From: Sarcocystis neurona
Lineage: Eukaryota > Apicomplexa > Conoidasida > Eucoccidiorida > Sarcocystidae
DNA length: 64,000 nucleotides
Reading direction: 5' to 3'
Assembly (NCBI GenBank): GCA_000727475.1
Contig: KL647296.1
Location: forward strand, 1,098,865 to 1,162,864
This document shows positions 47,181 to 60,478 of the stretch, piece after piece (the stretch's first letter is position 1; the number at the start of each line of letters is the position of its first letter). The notes under the pieces are model-generated. The model did not search any database. It was not told where the DNA came from and saw only the letters and a program-made list of their open reading frames with translations. The translations under genes and the position numbers were made by a program.

Positions 47181-50100
47181 TTAATCTCCGTAACCTCCGA
47201 TGTAGAACTGCTGCAGCCCCTGTGGTCCTCTCAGCTGAATGCGCCAGTTCAAGTTGATGTTCCCCCCTAGACGCCGAAGCGCTTTCAGTGTCCCAGCCCA
47301 CCACCGTCGGCAGACGTTACCTCATGCGCCGAGCAAGCAGTGAACTTCATCAAGAGAAACAAGCGGCACAACGGAGGTGGCATTGAAGGTGTATGTTTAC
47401 AAAAGAACGTGTCGCTACCTCGTTATTTGATTGTTTTCCATGAAGCCGTCTCCTAGGCGACAAAAGATGTATCACCCGCAACTGCAGTGTGCCAGCATGC
47501 ACTCCTGTATCGACGCCTAGACCCACACAGTGATCTTTCTGCGCTAGAACGGTTGGCCGCTCTTAAATGCTGGGCAGTATCTACAGACCTAATCTAAAAC
47601 CGTGTGAGCGAGTCACACCTTTTGAAAACTGCTAAATCCTCATTTCGAAACCTCTTCATATTCGTCTTTCTTTGGCGGAAAAAGAAGTTTGGGCGCCTTG
47701 CTTCTCTACTTCCTCGACTGTAGCAGGACTGCACTTCTCTTCGGGCAGAACGTCGAGAAAATGTTCGTTCCGTTTCCAGTGCACACTGTTAGCGTCCGTT
47801 CGACCCTGCTTTTCGAAAACCGCGAGGGGAAGTCGCCACGGTAGTCACGCACTGCTGTTCCTGCACGCGATGTGCGGAAAACGTGTGCTATCATCCAGCA
47901 ACACGAACACTGCTTTCATTTCGGCGGTGACGACAATGGGCGGTTCAGGAGTTGCAAATACAACCAGACGCTCTTACAACTTTCACGGTACACCTTTACA
48001 TATTGAGCGTTTCTTTTCTGTATTCGCAGTATAGTGCGGCAGCGTAGCGTCATCCAGCGCAGTTGTTCTTGAGATACACGACATAGATTGCATCCCGGCA
48101 CACCACATTGGCATGCACATGATAATACTGTACATGGATGGAGCCGGAGTCGTCGTACCGCAGTCTGCATTACCGTAACTTGTCGTACGCTGGCCACCGG
48201 AAAACCTTGATACAGGTGGCGACGCAGATTCACGCGGCACATCATCAGCATGTGGTCGTGTAGCTGCTGAAATGTCTTGTGCTTGCCCTTTACAGGAAGA
48301 CAAATCGCTAGCGTAGAGACACATCGGCAAGTGTGTTCCACTCATCACAGAAATCCGATTGTACGCAGCGCCACTGTTGGCGACGTTACCGCTGCTCAAC
48401 AAACACAACTCTCGGACGACCGTTACTGTTGTAGCGCCGGTTTGTCAATCGACAACCCGATAGAGACTTGATGCAAGCGTGCACCAACAGCACTGAAACA
48501 GACGGCCGTTCTCATCGTAACGACTCTGCATGCGAGCTAAACCCACGAGCCTCTTTGACGGAACTGCGGTTTCACCGTTTGATTACCGAACTCCTAGGAG
48601 TCCAAATTCAGTTGGTCTTCGACTCCTCCGACCGTTAAGGCTGCCGTTCGCATTCAAAAGTCTTCTGCAGCGTCAACTTGCGGGCTTACCTGCCGCAAAT
48701 TTCATCAAGGATGTTTGCCCGATTACACGCTGCCTCCCAGTGCTCCTCTTCACTTTGTGGTTGCTCCAGTCACACCAGTCCTCCCACCCCAGCCCGCCTT
48801 GCTTCCTACCGGCTACACGTAGTGCACTTGAACAGGTGGGAGGACGTGTACAATTTTAGGATGTTAAAGGACTACTCGCTCGTGTTCTTCTCCTCCATAA
48901 TTTCATATTTTAAGCACAATTCCCCCTCAGGCACTCCCTCACCACTGCACTAGAATGACGGCATGAGTCGATCAGTTATCTGACTTCCACGAGGCTCAGC
49001 TCATCTCTTACCCAACAGTTGTACCCCTCGCACTAAATACGGATGAATGCAGCTTCTTCTGTCAACAACTGGCACAGGTGGCAGTTTCGTTTCTCACAGG
49101 TACAGCTTCCGTAATATCGTCCGTTGAAACTTTAAAATAACAGCACAATTGAATACATTGCGTGTCTTCAACAAGCCGCACATCACCGGACGACGTCCCT
49201 GTTTTCTCTCTTGACCATCACTGCACCTTCATCGGCGCAGCGTATCATAGCCACGATGAAGCTTCACGATCGCATCCCTAACGTACTGCCGGAGACTCTT
49301 TGTCTTACAACTTCAGCTTCTGTCGGAGCTTGTGCCAGGAAAAGTTCTTTTTCATCTCGGAGCCCCCGCTGCCAACAGCAGGTGTGAAGCCGTCCGCCTG
49401 CGCGGCGTCGTCGACACCGGGCTCTGTGTTCTGGAAATATGACAACAGAAAGTCACGACTTCAGAAAAGCAAATACGTTTCTTGACATAGCGAACAGCCG
49501 TGAAAACCCGTGGGAACTAGACGCCACCCCGACTACCGATATCACTCCATCCATACACGCGCGCAGACATACATCCGACTGTCCTGAAACCAGACATGCT
49601 TGCTGGAAACGGGCGTATACACACAGTAAACAGGAGCGTCCAAAAGCAAACAAACGTACCGTTCGTACGAGTTACGTTGTTCACACACAGAAGAAATGAA
49701 CTTAAAACGCACACGAAACGGCTGACGGTGTCTCGGCGCCTGCGCGCGACCAGTTGCCTTTGAGGCGTTCACGACCACTGCCTCCGCCGGAGAGTTGCAT
49801 GCGCACCGACTCCGCTTCACACGCTGCGTGTTGTGCACGGAACTTGTATGCGAGCGGACACCTACGGCTGTACGCGGCTACGCTTGTCCCGCACCGGCAA
49901 GAATGCCAGACGTGCGACCCCCTACAACACATCGAAGTGGTGGACTTATTAAAACAAATCAATCCCTTCCCTTCCCGTACGTATACACATATACGAATCC
50001 CACGGTCTCTCTACTGCAACACGATTAACACGAGTGCGGGTCCCTGGTGCAGATCCGTTACAGTGGCATCTACAGAGGAAAAAATCTTCAAAAATACAAC

Positions 50101-53100
50101 CTGCTTCCTCTGGGCGACAAGAAACCCTCAAGACCTCATGAAACAAACACTCTGATCCAAAAAAAGACGTCTCGCTGGGTTAAAACCTCCATTCAACCAC
50201 CGTCTTCGGGAGGGGATCTCAGCATGCACCTAGCACTGCATGTCTCCAAAAAACATATACGCATGCGGTCACAAATGGGGGCCCGCAAGTACACCGGCAA
50301 CACATATCCCTTGACAAAATTGAACTCACTTTCCTGTAGAAATGCGAAAGTCTCCGCAGTGCTACTGTGCAACAGTGAAAAATAATTTCAACGTCGAGCA
50401 TTCTAACCGTCAACATATAAACAATGGTGTCAAGTACCAAGCAAACCCACTCAAATATCGCGTATTTTGCTCATCACTCCAAATCTCAATACCTACGCAA
50501 GGTCCATACGGGTTGCAGTGCGTCTACAATTACTCTGAAAACTGAGCCGTCCGCACACGAGTACCACTACCTATAAGATTCCCAAATGCTTTGCTGTCCC
50601 AGTCTTACACGTCTTCGAGGAGAGCCAGGGCAGTCAGATTCTCTTCCAGACAAAGAACTGAGCGTGGAAGCATACGAAGGGGGGGAAACCATTAACGTAG
50701 GTCCGGAGTTGTCGCTTTCACCTCCACTGCCGCCGCTGCTGTTGCCGCTGCCCGTCGCGGTTGTAGCGCCATCTCCGTCAACATCAGCAGCACAGCATGT
50801 AGCCCCCGTTACCGCCCAGCCGTCTTCCTTAGCCTACAACAAAAGTGAACAACAGACCCCACGTACGTAGACGCACAATGAGATATGATCACACATGTGC
50901 GCGTGCACCTGGATCCATTACGAACCACGTCCGTCGTATCTGGCACTAGGGAGCAAATCAATGCAACGACACCTTCGCTGGAGAAAACGCGAATCACCCC
51001 AAAATTAATTCCACCTCCGACGGCATGAACAGACTGATCCACTACGACACAATGACTTACGTTTGTGTTTTGCTGGTGGCGCTGAAGGCGGGCGCTGCTT
51101 GACGGTTTTCGCACGTTGGCGGTACTCGTTCTCTTCGTGAAGCCAAGTGTTTTCTTTTTTTTCACCTGTTCTCCTTCTTTGTCTACGTAGCGCGTCCCTG
51201 CCTCTGATACTCCTGCTTTGCATGCGTCTCCTCCGTTTGTTTCTTCTGCTGATCCCTCAGGTCCAATCGCCCCCTTTGTTCCTACTGGCGATCGTACTAC
51301 TGCTGCTGTGACGAGCCCTGAAACTGCCGTATCTTGTCCTCTTGCATTTCCTCGCATCTTTTCACTGCCGGAAGTGAAAGCAGCATGGGACTGCGAAGCT
51401 GCTGCAGCTTGTCCTGCCACTACCGTGGTGGTACAGCCACCACCAGTGCCCCGGCTCCCATCTGCACCCATTTTCCGTCCTGTTTCAGCTGTTGATCCTG
51501 CCGTCGGCCCAACGCTCGCCACAATAAATGCCGACTCGGTCTTCGGCTCATGGGACGACAGATAGTGATGTACCTTCCTCGGAAGTCCCAAACTGCTCCC
51601 GCCTGTGCTGCCATTGCTGTTCTTGCTGCTGCTTCGGCTACTGTCCTTACTGTTGCTGCCGCTGCTGTTGGGGCCGTTCCTGCCGCTGTTGCTGTGGCTG
51701 TTGCTGCTGCTGTTATTGTGGCTGTTGCTGCTGCTGTTATTGTGGCTGTTGCTGTTGCTGCCAATGCTGCTGTGCGCGCTACAGGTGTCATCGTCCTCTT
51801 CTACGACAGAGCCTGGCTGCCACTTGAGCGTGCCCGTTCTCTTCATTGCGAAAGAAGACGCATTCTCCGGCACCCCAGGGCATTCTCCAATATGCAAACT
51901 CGACACAGCGATTCGGGTTCCCTGCAAAGAACAATATAAGGGAAAAAGACCAAGCAATCGAAAATGACGGCTGTTCACCTTATGACATATGATGCAGCAC
52001 ACGGCGGGAAATCACCAGGCACATCCATCCACGTAACGCGTAAAACGAAACGTATACAGGGACTAATGGAGATCAACTCTCGGAAATGGAACGCAGTCTC
52101 GCGCAACCGAGACATCCTTTCAAAAAAGCAGGATGTGAAACATTTCAGAGTCACCGAACACCGGGTGGAAATAAATAGGGGATGCACTGGTACACAGGAA
52201 ACGAACTCCGCAAATATCTGACAAACATGGGAATTTCCCTACTCGAGCAGAACGAGCTGGCTTCAACACCGAACGAAACGTAGGACACGGGCCAGCTACG
52301 ACGCACCGGCATCACCAAAAAATGCCATTGTCACCGATCTAGCAGCTGGAGATCCGTACCCAGTATATCCACTGGTAATTATACACATAAACACACGTGT
52401 GTGAAATACCCGTTTAACACCCACATACCTTGATACACAAATACAGCCCCCGGGGTGTACGCGTACAGGTATAAACCCGCGAGTGACGCGCTCACCTGCG
52501 TGCCGTGGGAGCGAGGGTGCTTGATGACCTCAACCCAGTCATGCAGTTTTTCCGGAAGCAGGTGTGAGTAGGACGACTCGCTGCCGCCATGGTGCTTGCT
52601 GCAGTCATGATACTGGTAGTGCCCTTGCGACAAGTAAGGCGCTCCTGCACAGGCTGCGGCTTCTTCCATTTCGAGCTGTTGCTGCTCAAGTTGCTTCGCA
52701 ATCTGGTGGCTGTGGGACTGAGGCGGCAACACGTTACTGCAACAGCTGCCTCTCCTGCTGCCACCTGTTGACGCGAGGATGCCGCCGCTGCAGTAGAGGC
52801 CCCCCGCCGCCGCGGCTGTTCCCCCTAGGCTACCGGAAACCCCACAGGATCCGTGAAACTGCGACGACAAACCACGTGAGAAGCCTCCTGCTGCTGCTAA
52901 GGCGCCGCTGCCGGCATAAGGCCCATGGAAGGGGCTGCTGCAGTGCAGCGTGCTTGTCGAGGACCACAGCCGGTGGCTGCCGCTGCTACTGCCTCCTCCA
53001 GTGGAATGCAGCGGCTTCGTTCTCGTATTGCATTGCGCAGACGACGCCAGCTGCGCCATTGACGCACTAAACGCCCCGCATCCTCCGTTAAGCGCACATC

Positions 53101-53272
53101 TTGCTGATCGACTGGACTCTCCTGCTACTGTTGCCCCGCCGCCGCTGCGCATGTAGTGCATACGGCTGCTATTGTACCCCAGGGCGGGTGACAAGATGTT
53201 GCTCGGACGGGAACTACCACCGTAGCGCAGCTGTCCGTCGCAGCCTGCGCCACACGACTGTTGCATCGGCAT
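47181..53272 (-). CDS. Long Ser/Asn/Gly-rich disordered protein, multi-exon
   Basis: Exons 53272-52496 (ATG, donor GTGAGC), 51921-51061 (acceptor TGTTCTTTGCAG, donor GTAAGT), 50833-50609 (acceptor CTTTTGTTGTAG, donor GTAAGA), 49430-49309 (donor GTAAGA), 48826-48690 (donor GTAAGC) and one starting at 48425 all agree in phase. The 48425 exon may end at the GTAATG or GTGTAC donors. A last exon 47266-47181 with stop TAA (motif NINLNWRIQLRG) fits the same phase; exon 47880-47706 is an alternative. The protein exceeds 800 residues. Exon 1 is Gly/Ser/His-rich. Exon 2 begins with a more ordered segment that follows DWVEVIKHP across the junction, then carries an Asn/Ser/His repeat (SNSHNNSSSNSHNNS) from CAG-type triplets. 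Exons 4 and 5 encode a basic, Trp-containing segment (FSWHKLRQKLK, WEDWCDWSNH) that may be the folded core. No known domain is recognised. Confidence 0.55.
51600..51780. repeat. Triplet-repeat tract encoding Asn/Ser/His
   Basis: On the plus strand this reads as repeated CTG/TTG/TGG triplets, with the unit GCTGTTGCTGCTGCTGTTAT occurring twice. On the minus strand it encodes the SNSHNNSS repeats of exon 2 of the long disordered protein. Amino-acid runs from CAG-type triplets are typical of Eimeria-like genomes. Confidence 0.85.
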
Positions 53273-55430
53273 CTTGAAAAGTGTTCTCCTAAGACTATCT
53301 TTTCTTCTCTTTCCCCTGGTCGCCCGCTACATACGCCATACACGGGTAACGCTAATGTAGCAGCTGTCACTTGACGGCCAAGAAACAAAACACGGAAGGC
53401 AGAAATTAAGGCGAAAAGGAACAAGAGAGAAAAACACACGTAAGTGGGAGGACTGACGACAGAAGACGACCGGCGATATGCGCAGAGAGAATTAAACAAG
53501 AAACGGTGCTATAAGCCACTACATGGAAACCAGCAACGAGCGCAGATGAGACAGAGAAGACTTCACATTCGTCTCTTCGCACAGGCCTCACGTGACTCAT
53601 TCATATGCACGTAACTATATATACATTGAGACAAGAACTGCTTGGCGCGAGTTGCGTGTTCGGTTAAGATATACTACACAGTCAAATATTTCCGACCTAC
53701 TGTACAACTGAAATTTACGCCCCGGGAAAAGCCGGAAGCACAAGGTGTTGTCACTGACTAGCGAGACCCCGCACCTTCTTACGCGACAGCACCTGCACCG
53801 GAGAAGCACGCTAACGTCCTGGAAACAAGAAGGAGACATGCACATCTCCCGCACGTCCGTGCACGTTTCGTCAGTCTTATTTGATTTCTAAAGACCGACC
53901 ACATCCTTCTTTCGACCGCATCTTACGATCACAGAAGTACACGTAACGTGTACGAAACCGCGGACGCAGCACGCAGTTCGAAAACGAAGAAGCCTGAAAA
54001 TGTCTCGCCACCCCAGTACTACTTACCAGCAGTACGCGTGCGTACATACAACAAGACGTGGTTCCCACCTGGTCGCGTGAATACACACCTAAAACTGAGC
54101 ATCTACCACCACACCACCATGAAGCAGCACTAGGACAACAAAACATGCGTATCTTCTTGATATGCCTTTGCACGTCTTGATAGACACCACTAAGATCACA
54201 CAGATTTCAATAGTACGAAAAGTGGCGAACCATTATACGTGCACCAATTGTAAGTGCGGCACTGCTACTAATACCAGGAGTTCTCCAGGAAGCCTCAAAT
54301 CGAATTGGATCCTTCTTCGGCAAAGGACGAGAAAATGATGAGAGTCCCTCTCCACGTCCCCTACAGTGTACTACAATGAACGTCTGCACGCGAGATTACC
54401 AGTTCCGCGTCGTTGCCTTTGTCCAAATATGAACAAGACTGTGATCGTCTTTTCTGGGCGCACGGATGGGTCTACGTACGAGTGCAGTAGTTCAGGGGTG
54501 TGCTCTTCCTCAACACGCCAAGCCGAAGATCTCGTCACATTGTCTTCTTCGACGATTCACTGGTCAACCCCTTTCAGCTGGCACACATGCGTGCAGCACT
54601 GTACAGCACCCAACTGTGGAGCGCCACGCGTGCGCTGAAGAGGTGTCACCGGTCGCTGATAGTCCTGCCATGCAAGTGCTGAGAAGGGGGGGTATACGTA
54701 GTGTACCCCACTTCCTTCTAGTGAACGAAGCCAACTGACGGCTGCCTACTTGTACGAAAAGATACAAGAGGCGAGCACCACGGGAGGACGATGACGCCTC
54801 CCGAGGGCAACGGCCACCGCATGTAGGTTAGTCATCCCGGTAGTCGATGAAATTTGATGCCCAACAAGAACATGTGATGTAAGTATACTGATCCACTCGG
54901 CTGCTTAAGAAAATGATAAACACTCCTCCCTGTAGTTTGTAAGTCCTGCTATTGCCGCAATATGAAACACCGGAAGACAGTAGTTTATCCGCCTAATAGT
55001 TCTCTGCACAAATACGGGAACAAAGTTCCTCACGGTGGTCCACGAGTTCCACCTGAGATATCGAGGACAGTGGTCTCTTATCACAGTTGCTTGCTCATAC
55101 CACTACTAATATTACAACACTACAGGAAGTGTGCCAAAACCTACTGACGCTACGCACAAACGAGATATTTTGCGCGTTGCATTCTTACCACGCCTGCCGT
55201 AGCATATACGTGAGGAAAAAAGCAGCGTAACATGTCAGCCTACTTTTTACGCAGACCAAAAATGCTAGCCCTTCCTGCACAACCGATGCAAGACAAGCGT
55301 GTGTACTCCTGCCCTTACGCACGAGGACGCATGAGGGCAATTTACTAAGAGACTAACGCCAGTAGGCCTGGAACTCTATACAGCCCGTTAGGAGTTCGTA
55401 AGACGGCAACAAAAATCCACACACACTCAC
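53273..55430. other. Region without a modelled gene
   Basis: This region probably contains the promoter and 5' UTR of the long minus-strand gene just above 53272. No other coding signal with proper borders was found. The minus-strand exons ending at 55431 may continue into it. Confidence 0.4.
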
Positions 55431-56142
55431 ATCCCCTAGAGATGCTGTCCAGCGGGCGGACACTGTCTGAAAAGTTCTTGCCCCGGAGTTAACCGCAGAC
55501 AACACCTGTGAATGAACATCTCTTTGAAGAAAAAGTGGTGCGCTGTACAAAGCGAATGCTCGGCAAACTAGCCCTCAGTTCATCGCGAACATGGTTACGA
55601 ACGAACGCAAATAAAACCATCCGCAGCCGGCAAGGAATGAGCGGGGTATCACAAGGAAAGTGCGTAGATGAATGGTCAGAGCAAGTGTCAACAACCCCAT
55701 CCCGTTTGGGCACTACACAAGGAAAACAGCGCACAGACAAAAACAGTCTCCCAGGAAAACAAAAGGCACCTTTGGTAATCAAAACGTCCATCAAACACCG
55801 CGCGGTCGTGTTGTTACTGAGCACGGAATGATGTTCGAATACACCACATCCGGACAGAGGCTCTCACAACTCGCATGAATGCGAAGGTAGAACAAAGGCA
55901 GAACAAAGGTAACTAAACAAAAACTGCCCTTTTATAGACACAAAAGCTCCAGTTTGTCCCAAACTTCAAAAGCAGCAATACGCACTAGTCACACCACTGC
56001 CTCGGATAGGCACAGACCCCGCGAATTTCCACTGTGTCTAACAAAGGCACGGAAGGATGGGTTCTTCGCAGGCGTCGCAATCGTCCTGCAGACAAAGTAG
56101 TGCATTTCGCGAGGCAGATGGAACGAACAAACCTCCTTCTTT
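55431..56142 (-). CDS. Partial unrecognised gene, two or three exons
   Basis: Exon 55712-55506 follows a very strong pyrimidine tract and TAG, encodes 68 whole codons (motif NHVRDELRASLPS) and joins in phase to the 36-base exon 55466-55431, which ends at GTGAGTGT. Upstream, exon 56142-56018 follows another strong acceptor (TTGTTGTTTAG) and would join in phase, but its donor (GTCTGT) is poor. No start or stop is assigned and no domain is recognised. Confidence 0.35.
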
Positions 56143-56221
56143 CTAAACAACAACAGAAGTACAAGGTGGTACTACAGGAAAAGACATAACAATATCGTAG
56201 CCCCGTCCTGGGAAGCAACAA

Positions 56222-56497
56222 CTATATCTGTTCTAAAAAGCCGCTAAGGGGCGCAGAGAACTTTCGCTGAAGCAAAGGAGCCACAGCGAAAACGTCAACA
56301 ACAGGCTCTGCAGCTGCAGAAACATTGTACTGAAGAAATGTAGCGTCCATTTTGCATGGTGGAGACGAGTGGGAAACAGTAGCAGGCAAAACCCCGACAA
56401 CCGACGGGTGCCGCTCGGGCGACAGACGATTTCTGTTCAGTGCCATTATCTTTAGCAACCTCATGCGGCTTTCACTGGATCGAAAACTGGAAATGCC
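56222..56497 (-). CDS. Candidate terminal exon, unrecognised
   Basis: An open minus-strand frame of about 90 codons follows the acceptor CGGCATTTCCAG and ends with TAG at 56222. An internal ATG could also start it. Composition is protein-like (RLLKIMALNRNRLSPERHP), with no known domain. Its position directly above the acceptor at 56143 conflicts with reading both as one gene. Confidence 0.28.
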   Translation of the reverse strand, partial: GISSFRSSESRMRLLKIMALNRNRLSPERHPSVVGVLPATVSHSSPPCKMDATFLQYNVSAAAEPVVDVFAVAPLLQRKFSAPLSGFLEQI

Positions 56498-57163
56498 GGG
56501 CAAACCAGAAAAAGGCCTTTTTCCTGCATAAACGAACAAGATTTGCGCCGAGGTACGGTGGGAACCCCTAAGAAGAGACCGGCAAATTTTTGCGGGGCCC
56601 CGTCTATTGCGCGAGGCACCTGATGAGCCGGTGAGCAACGACACGGGGGGCAAGCACTACTACCGCAAGAAAAAAACAAAAAATCTCCAACATGCGACGT
56701 TGGAGCCAATAGTAGTGATACACCGTAAAAAAGCAGTCCTGTGGTGGTGTCACCACCACGTGTCCCACCAAAACATGTACTGTTGGTTCCGTGCCCATAC
56801 GCTACGCCCCCAGATGAATTCCACCGGGACCAAAAACCCACCCACCCTCTCCAACAAAAGTGCGGTGCTGCTGGTAATGATCTAAAAATGCGACAGCCAC
56901 ACTTCAAGTCCAAGCGGCATATTCGAAGATGACGCTCGATGCCTTACGCCTAAAAGCAAGGACCGGGAGCGAACGCTCGTCTTTGTAGTTGTGCACGTAT
57001 TCGTGTACATCGGCAGTATGCTGCCTTCTTACGGTGCGGTGCACCCGAGCCGATGCAGGACTGTGCTTCGCGGTAGAAGCTTCCTGACTTGTTCAAAGCT
57101 TGCGTCACCTACGATGAGCAGTAGACATTAGCCGCTCGATATACATTACCCACCCTGTATAAA

Positions 57164-57704
57164 ATGCGTCAGCTGAGTGCCCAGGTATTCTTCAGGGATA
57201 CCGCAGCAGTGCAGGTCTCATTATATGAGACGCCGGCGACGAGCCGTGCTGGGTTACGCCAGTACGAGTGCACGACTACTACGTTACCCCAGGGGGAGGT
57301 CGCGAAGCAACAGTTTAAAACGACCGGTTGATGTAGATACACACGCAGGTCAAACCGGGAGAAGGGGAAAAGGGGGTGGTGGTCACAGAGAGTATGTAGC
57401 GGAGCTGCTATGTTTACGGATATCCACGCGGAAATTTTCACAATGTCTACTGCACGTCACTACTAGAAGAGGAAACATTCAACGATGAAGGCCAGCAGTT
57501 GCTTGCGGGCATGTTGCCTAACGTGAAGTACGTGGCCGTCACCACGAGCCCGACTAAGCGGACCAAATGGTGACAGAGAGCAACTTCAGCGAGCAACACA
57601 GTTGGAAGCACTGAACGTTGCAGTGCTGCAGAACACTGTGAAAGCCGTACTGGCAGAAGGCTACACTGCTGTGTGCGCCATTATTAAATTCTACGTTCAC
57701 GCAT
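57164..57704 (+). pseudogene. Coding-like stretch broken by frame changes
   Basis: Four successive plus-strand segments look strongly protein-like but lie in different frames: 57164-57331 (ATG, 55 codons, stop), about 57318-57400, 57400-57570 (57 codons; motif EEETFNDEGQQLLAG, then PNVKYVAVTTSP) and about 57569-57704 (motif REQLQRATQLEALNVAV), which ends at a strong donor (GTAAGTTT). Spacing is too tight for normal introns, although introns of about 60 bases cannot be excluded. A TATAAA lies just before the ATG. The simplest readings are a decayed gene or base-level errors in the assembly. The family is not recognised, and I have not attempted to restore a reading frame. Confidence 0.4.
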
Positions 57705-57723
57705 GTAAGTTTCATTATACGCT

Positions 57724-57754
57724 CACTAAGCATATTTCAGAAGCATGCTTAGTG
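57724..57754. repeat. Inverted repeat, 10-base arms
   Basis: CACTAAGCAT and ATGCTTAGTG are exact complements separated by 11 bases, just after the donor at 57705. Confidence 0.8.
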
Positions 57755-59574
57755 CCGCTTTTATGTAGGAAGTCAGACGACTTTTTCGGGGGGTGGGGGA
57801 CGATTATTTGTTCTTGGGTGGACCCAGCTTAATTTCTGCCAACGTCGCAACCCTGGGCCATTGAGGTGACGCCTTTCTTACGGGAAGGATCCTTGCGTGG
57901 CAGATCCCCAAGGATGCTTTTCACCGAAGGACAGTTACTCCGGCTACATCGAAATCATTAGAGCCTGGCGGTGTCTGAGTGGCCTCGAAGACATGTGCAT
58001 GGGGCCTCACACAGCCACGCACCTGCATCCGTGCGTGTAGGGTACGGTGTTGACAAGTGTATTCCTCTGCCGTACGCAGTGTTGCCGAATGCGTATACCT
58101 GGCTATTGTAATTAGCAGAGGAAAAATGTAGCCGCTGAAGGTTGCCGTGCCCGCGCGGACAGTCTACGCCAAGCGTAATGAAAATGTATTTCGTGTAAGT
58201 TGTGTTTACAACCATGGCTCAACACGAAGGGACGCCTTGTGCAGCAAGTAGTGCGTGGTGGTAGCTGGCGGCGAGATTCACTCTACTATTGAAATACAGA
58301 AACTTGACAGCATGTTTGGCGCAGCAACACTGCCGAGTTCTGTTGCTTCTATGTTTTTCCTACAACTGCTCTGCTGCTCATCCGGCTCCGATCTCGCTTG
58401 CTTCCATGGGCACAGAAGGCACACATCACCACATCATGAGGAGAAGTTTAGGACCAACGCGTCTACTGCAGCGCGAGCTTAGGGTATTACACGCCCCCAC
58501 TGGCAGCCTAAAATTTGATTAACCATCAAATCGGAGAGAGAAGCTTTCCAGTCGGTCCTGCTGGGAAAGTTTTGGTAACGCTTGACACGAACAGACTTGT
58601 ACGTCGACGCTCTCTCTTACACTACAATGTAGACGATAGTGCGGCTTGTGGAATTGGGTGCTACGGCTCAGCAGCCGTGTAAGGACGCACAAAAGCATCC
58701 TACACATATGGAAGATGGCCTCCTCAGAGCTTGATACGTGCTGAGGAACGCCGCTGAATTAAGTGGAAACATACAGAGGTTTTCCTCTTACCTGGTCTAA
58801 AAAGTACCTTCATCAACCCGTTGTATCGGATAGTCGACGACGAGGTTTTCTTCTTCCCTGGTCGAATGTATAATTTTACCGACGTGTTGCATCACATAGA
58901 CCACGCTGCACGAATGGACACCGTCTTTCGTTCTTGCGAAGGTTGACTGTCAGAGACTGATAAGTCACCGTCCTATGAACTAACAACTGTCGTACCCAAC
59001 CAGAGAAGAATTCTGCAGCGTTGAAAGCGCGGGCGCTCACTCACGGATCTTCGCAAGTCACACATGTGTGTTTGTGTACGTGGGAAGGCAGCCCACGTTG
59101 AGTCCCGAAGGCTGGTGTAAAGATCTCTGCCCACCGGAATAACGGGAAAGAAGAGCAATCTCACGTGTCGGACCGGCGAAGCTTTTCAGTTCACGTCGAG
59201 AGGCACGCCTTCTGGGAAGGGCAATAAGAACCTGGTCCTTCGAAGACAGAAAACAGTGGATTAGCTGCACCAGGACACTTGCGGGGGGACAGAATTGCGT
59301 TCTGCATACGTGTACACGACGCAACATCACGCTGGAATTCCTCTTCTGGGTGTCTTCAAGTATACGTTCATAGGTAGCCGAAAACGCAGCTCACACTTAG
59401 GCAGTGTGTGTTGGTAGCAGACTCGCCCATCTTGACGAAGTCGCACGGCGTTGCGTGCGAAGGATTTGAAGACGCGTCACCCGCAGAACCTCGCTTCAGT
59501 GATTATGACGCTAACAACCGCTCCGGCCACTCCAGCTCCTGAACTCACATGTGCACTTCATTACCAGTTTCAGT

Positions 59575-59597
59575 ACTACAGTTTCAGAAACTGTAGT
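59575..59597. repeat. Tight hairpin, 11-base arms
   Basis: ACTACAGTTTC and GAAACTGTAGT are exact complements separated by one base. Confidence 0.9.
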
Positions 59598-60478
59598 GTG
59601 TTAGCGCGTCGGCAGGGTGTAAAAAGCGGCTTTTGTGCTATCCGGGCCCTCAAAGGACCGCTGTTCATCACGAACACGCTTTAGTGTGTACCAGACTTAG
59701 AATGTAGAAATAATTCTTCATATGCCAGCATCCAACAAGGACTTCTGTATTGCTGTGTATGTGACAACCCAGCAGACGCCACATCAATTACCTGCTTAAG
59801 TAGGGATGCTTGTACCTTGTCGGCACACCCACGCCGGCGAGCACCGATGTAATTTTGTGCTACGGCGTGCATATATACTGACTACATATTTATATAAATA
59901 TGTAGACGTTCGCACGGAGCAGGGATGTACTTATGTATTTATGTATATGGATATATATTTCAACATGTGCACACATGTCTATATGCGATACACATGTACG
60001 TACAAGCAAGCGTGCACGTGAAGGAAGTTCGTTGATGCTGGGATGAGACAGAGTTGCGAGTCCCCCTCTTCGTGTACAGCGTCATAGGCCCTTCTATGAT
60101 GGCACGAGATAATGAATGAAAAAGTACTCGCAACTGCACTCACACGTCAACTACATCAGTAGGTACCACTTTCAACAGAAAGGACTCACTGGCGACAGGA
60201 TGCGTAGGTTGCAGGAGCTGCAAAAAAAGTGTACGCGTGTCTCAACACCACTCTAGTTGTCTGCACTTGATCGCTCACTACTTCCAACGATGTACATACG
60301 TGCCATATAGGCTACATTAAGTGCAGGTGTATACGTAAGGGTATATACAGATATGTAGTCCTTCATACATACGTCCGTATGTGTGTACGCTTATGTGCGT
60401 GTACCCACGACGATACTATGTCTCACGTAAGAAAGTGCATATGTACATGAAGTCAGTCTGCCTTACGCCGATTAACAG

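Larger units (their letters stand above)
57705..60478. other. Region with isolated exon candidates
   Basis: A plus-strand open stretch 58308-58482 after AAATACAG and a minus-strand stretch about 59314-59172 ending at GTGAGA are protein-like but cannot be linked. The rest appears non-coding. Confidence 0.3.

Noticed and set aside
51528..51967. Plus-strand ORFs rich in Cys, Leu or Ala-Val
   Set aside because: These are antisense readings of the Asn/Ser triplet tract of the minus-strand gene.
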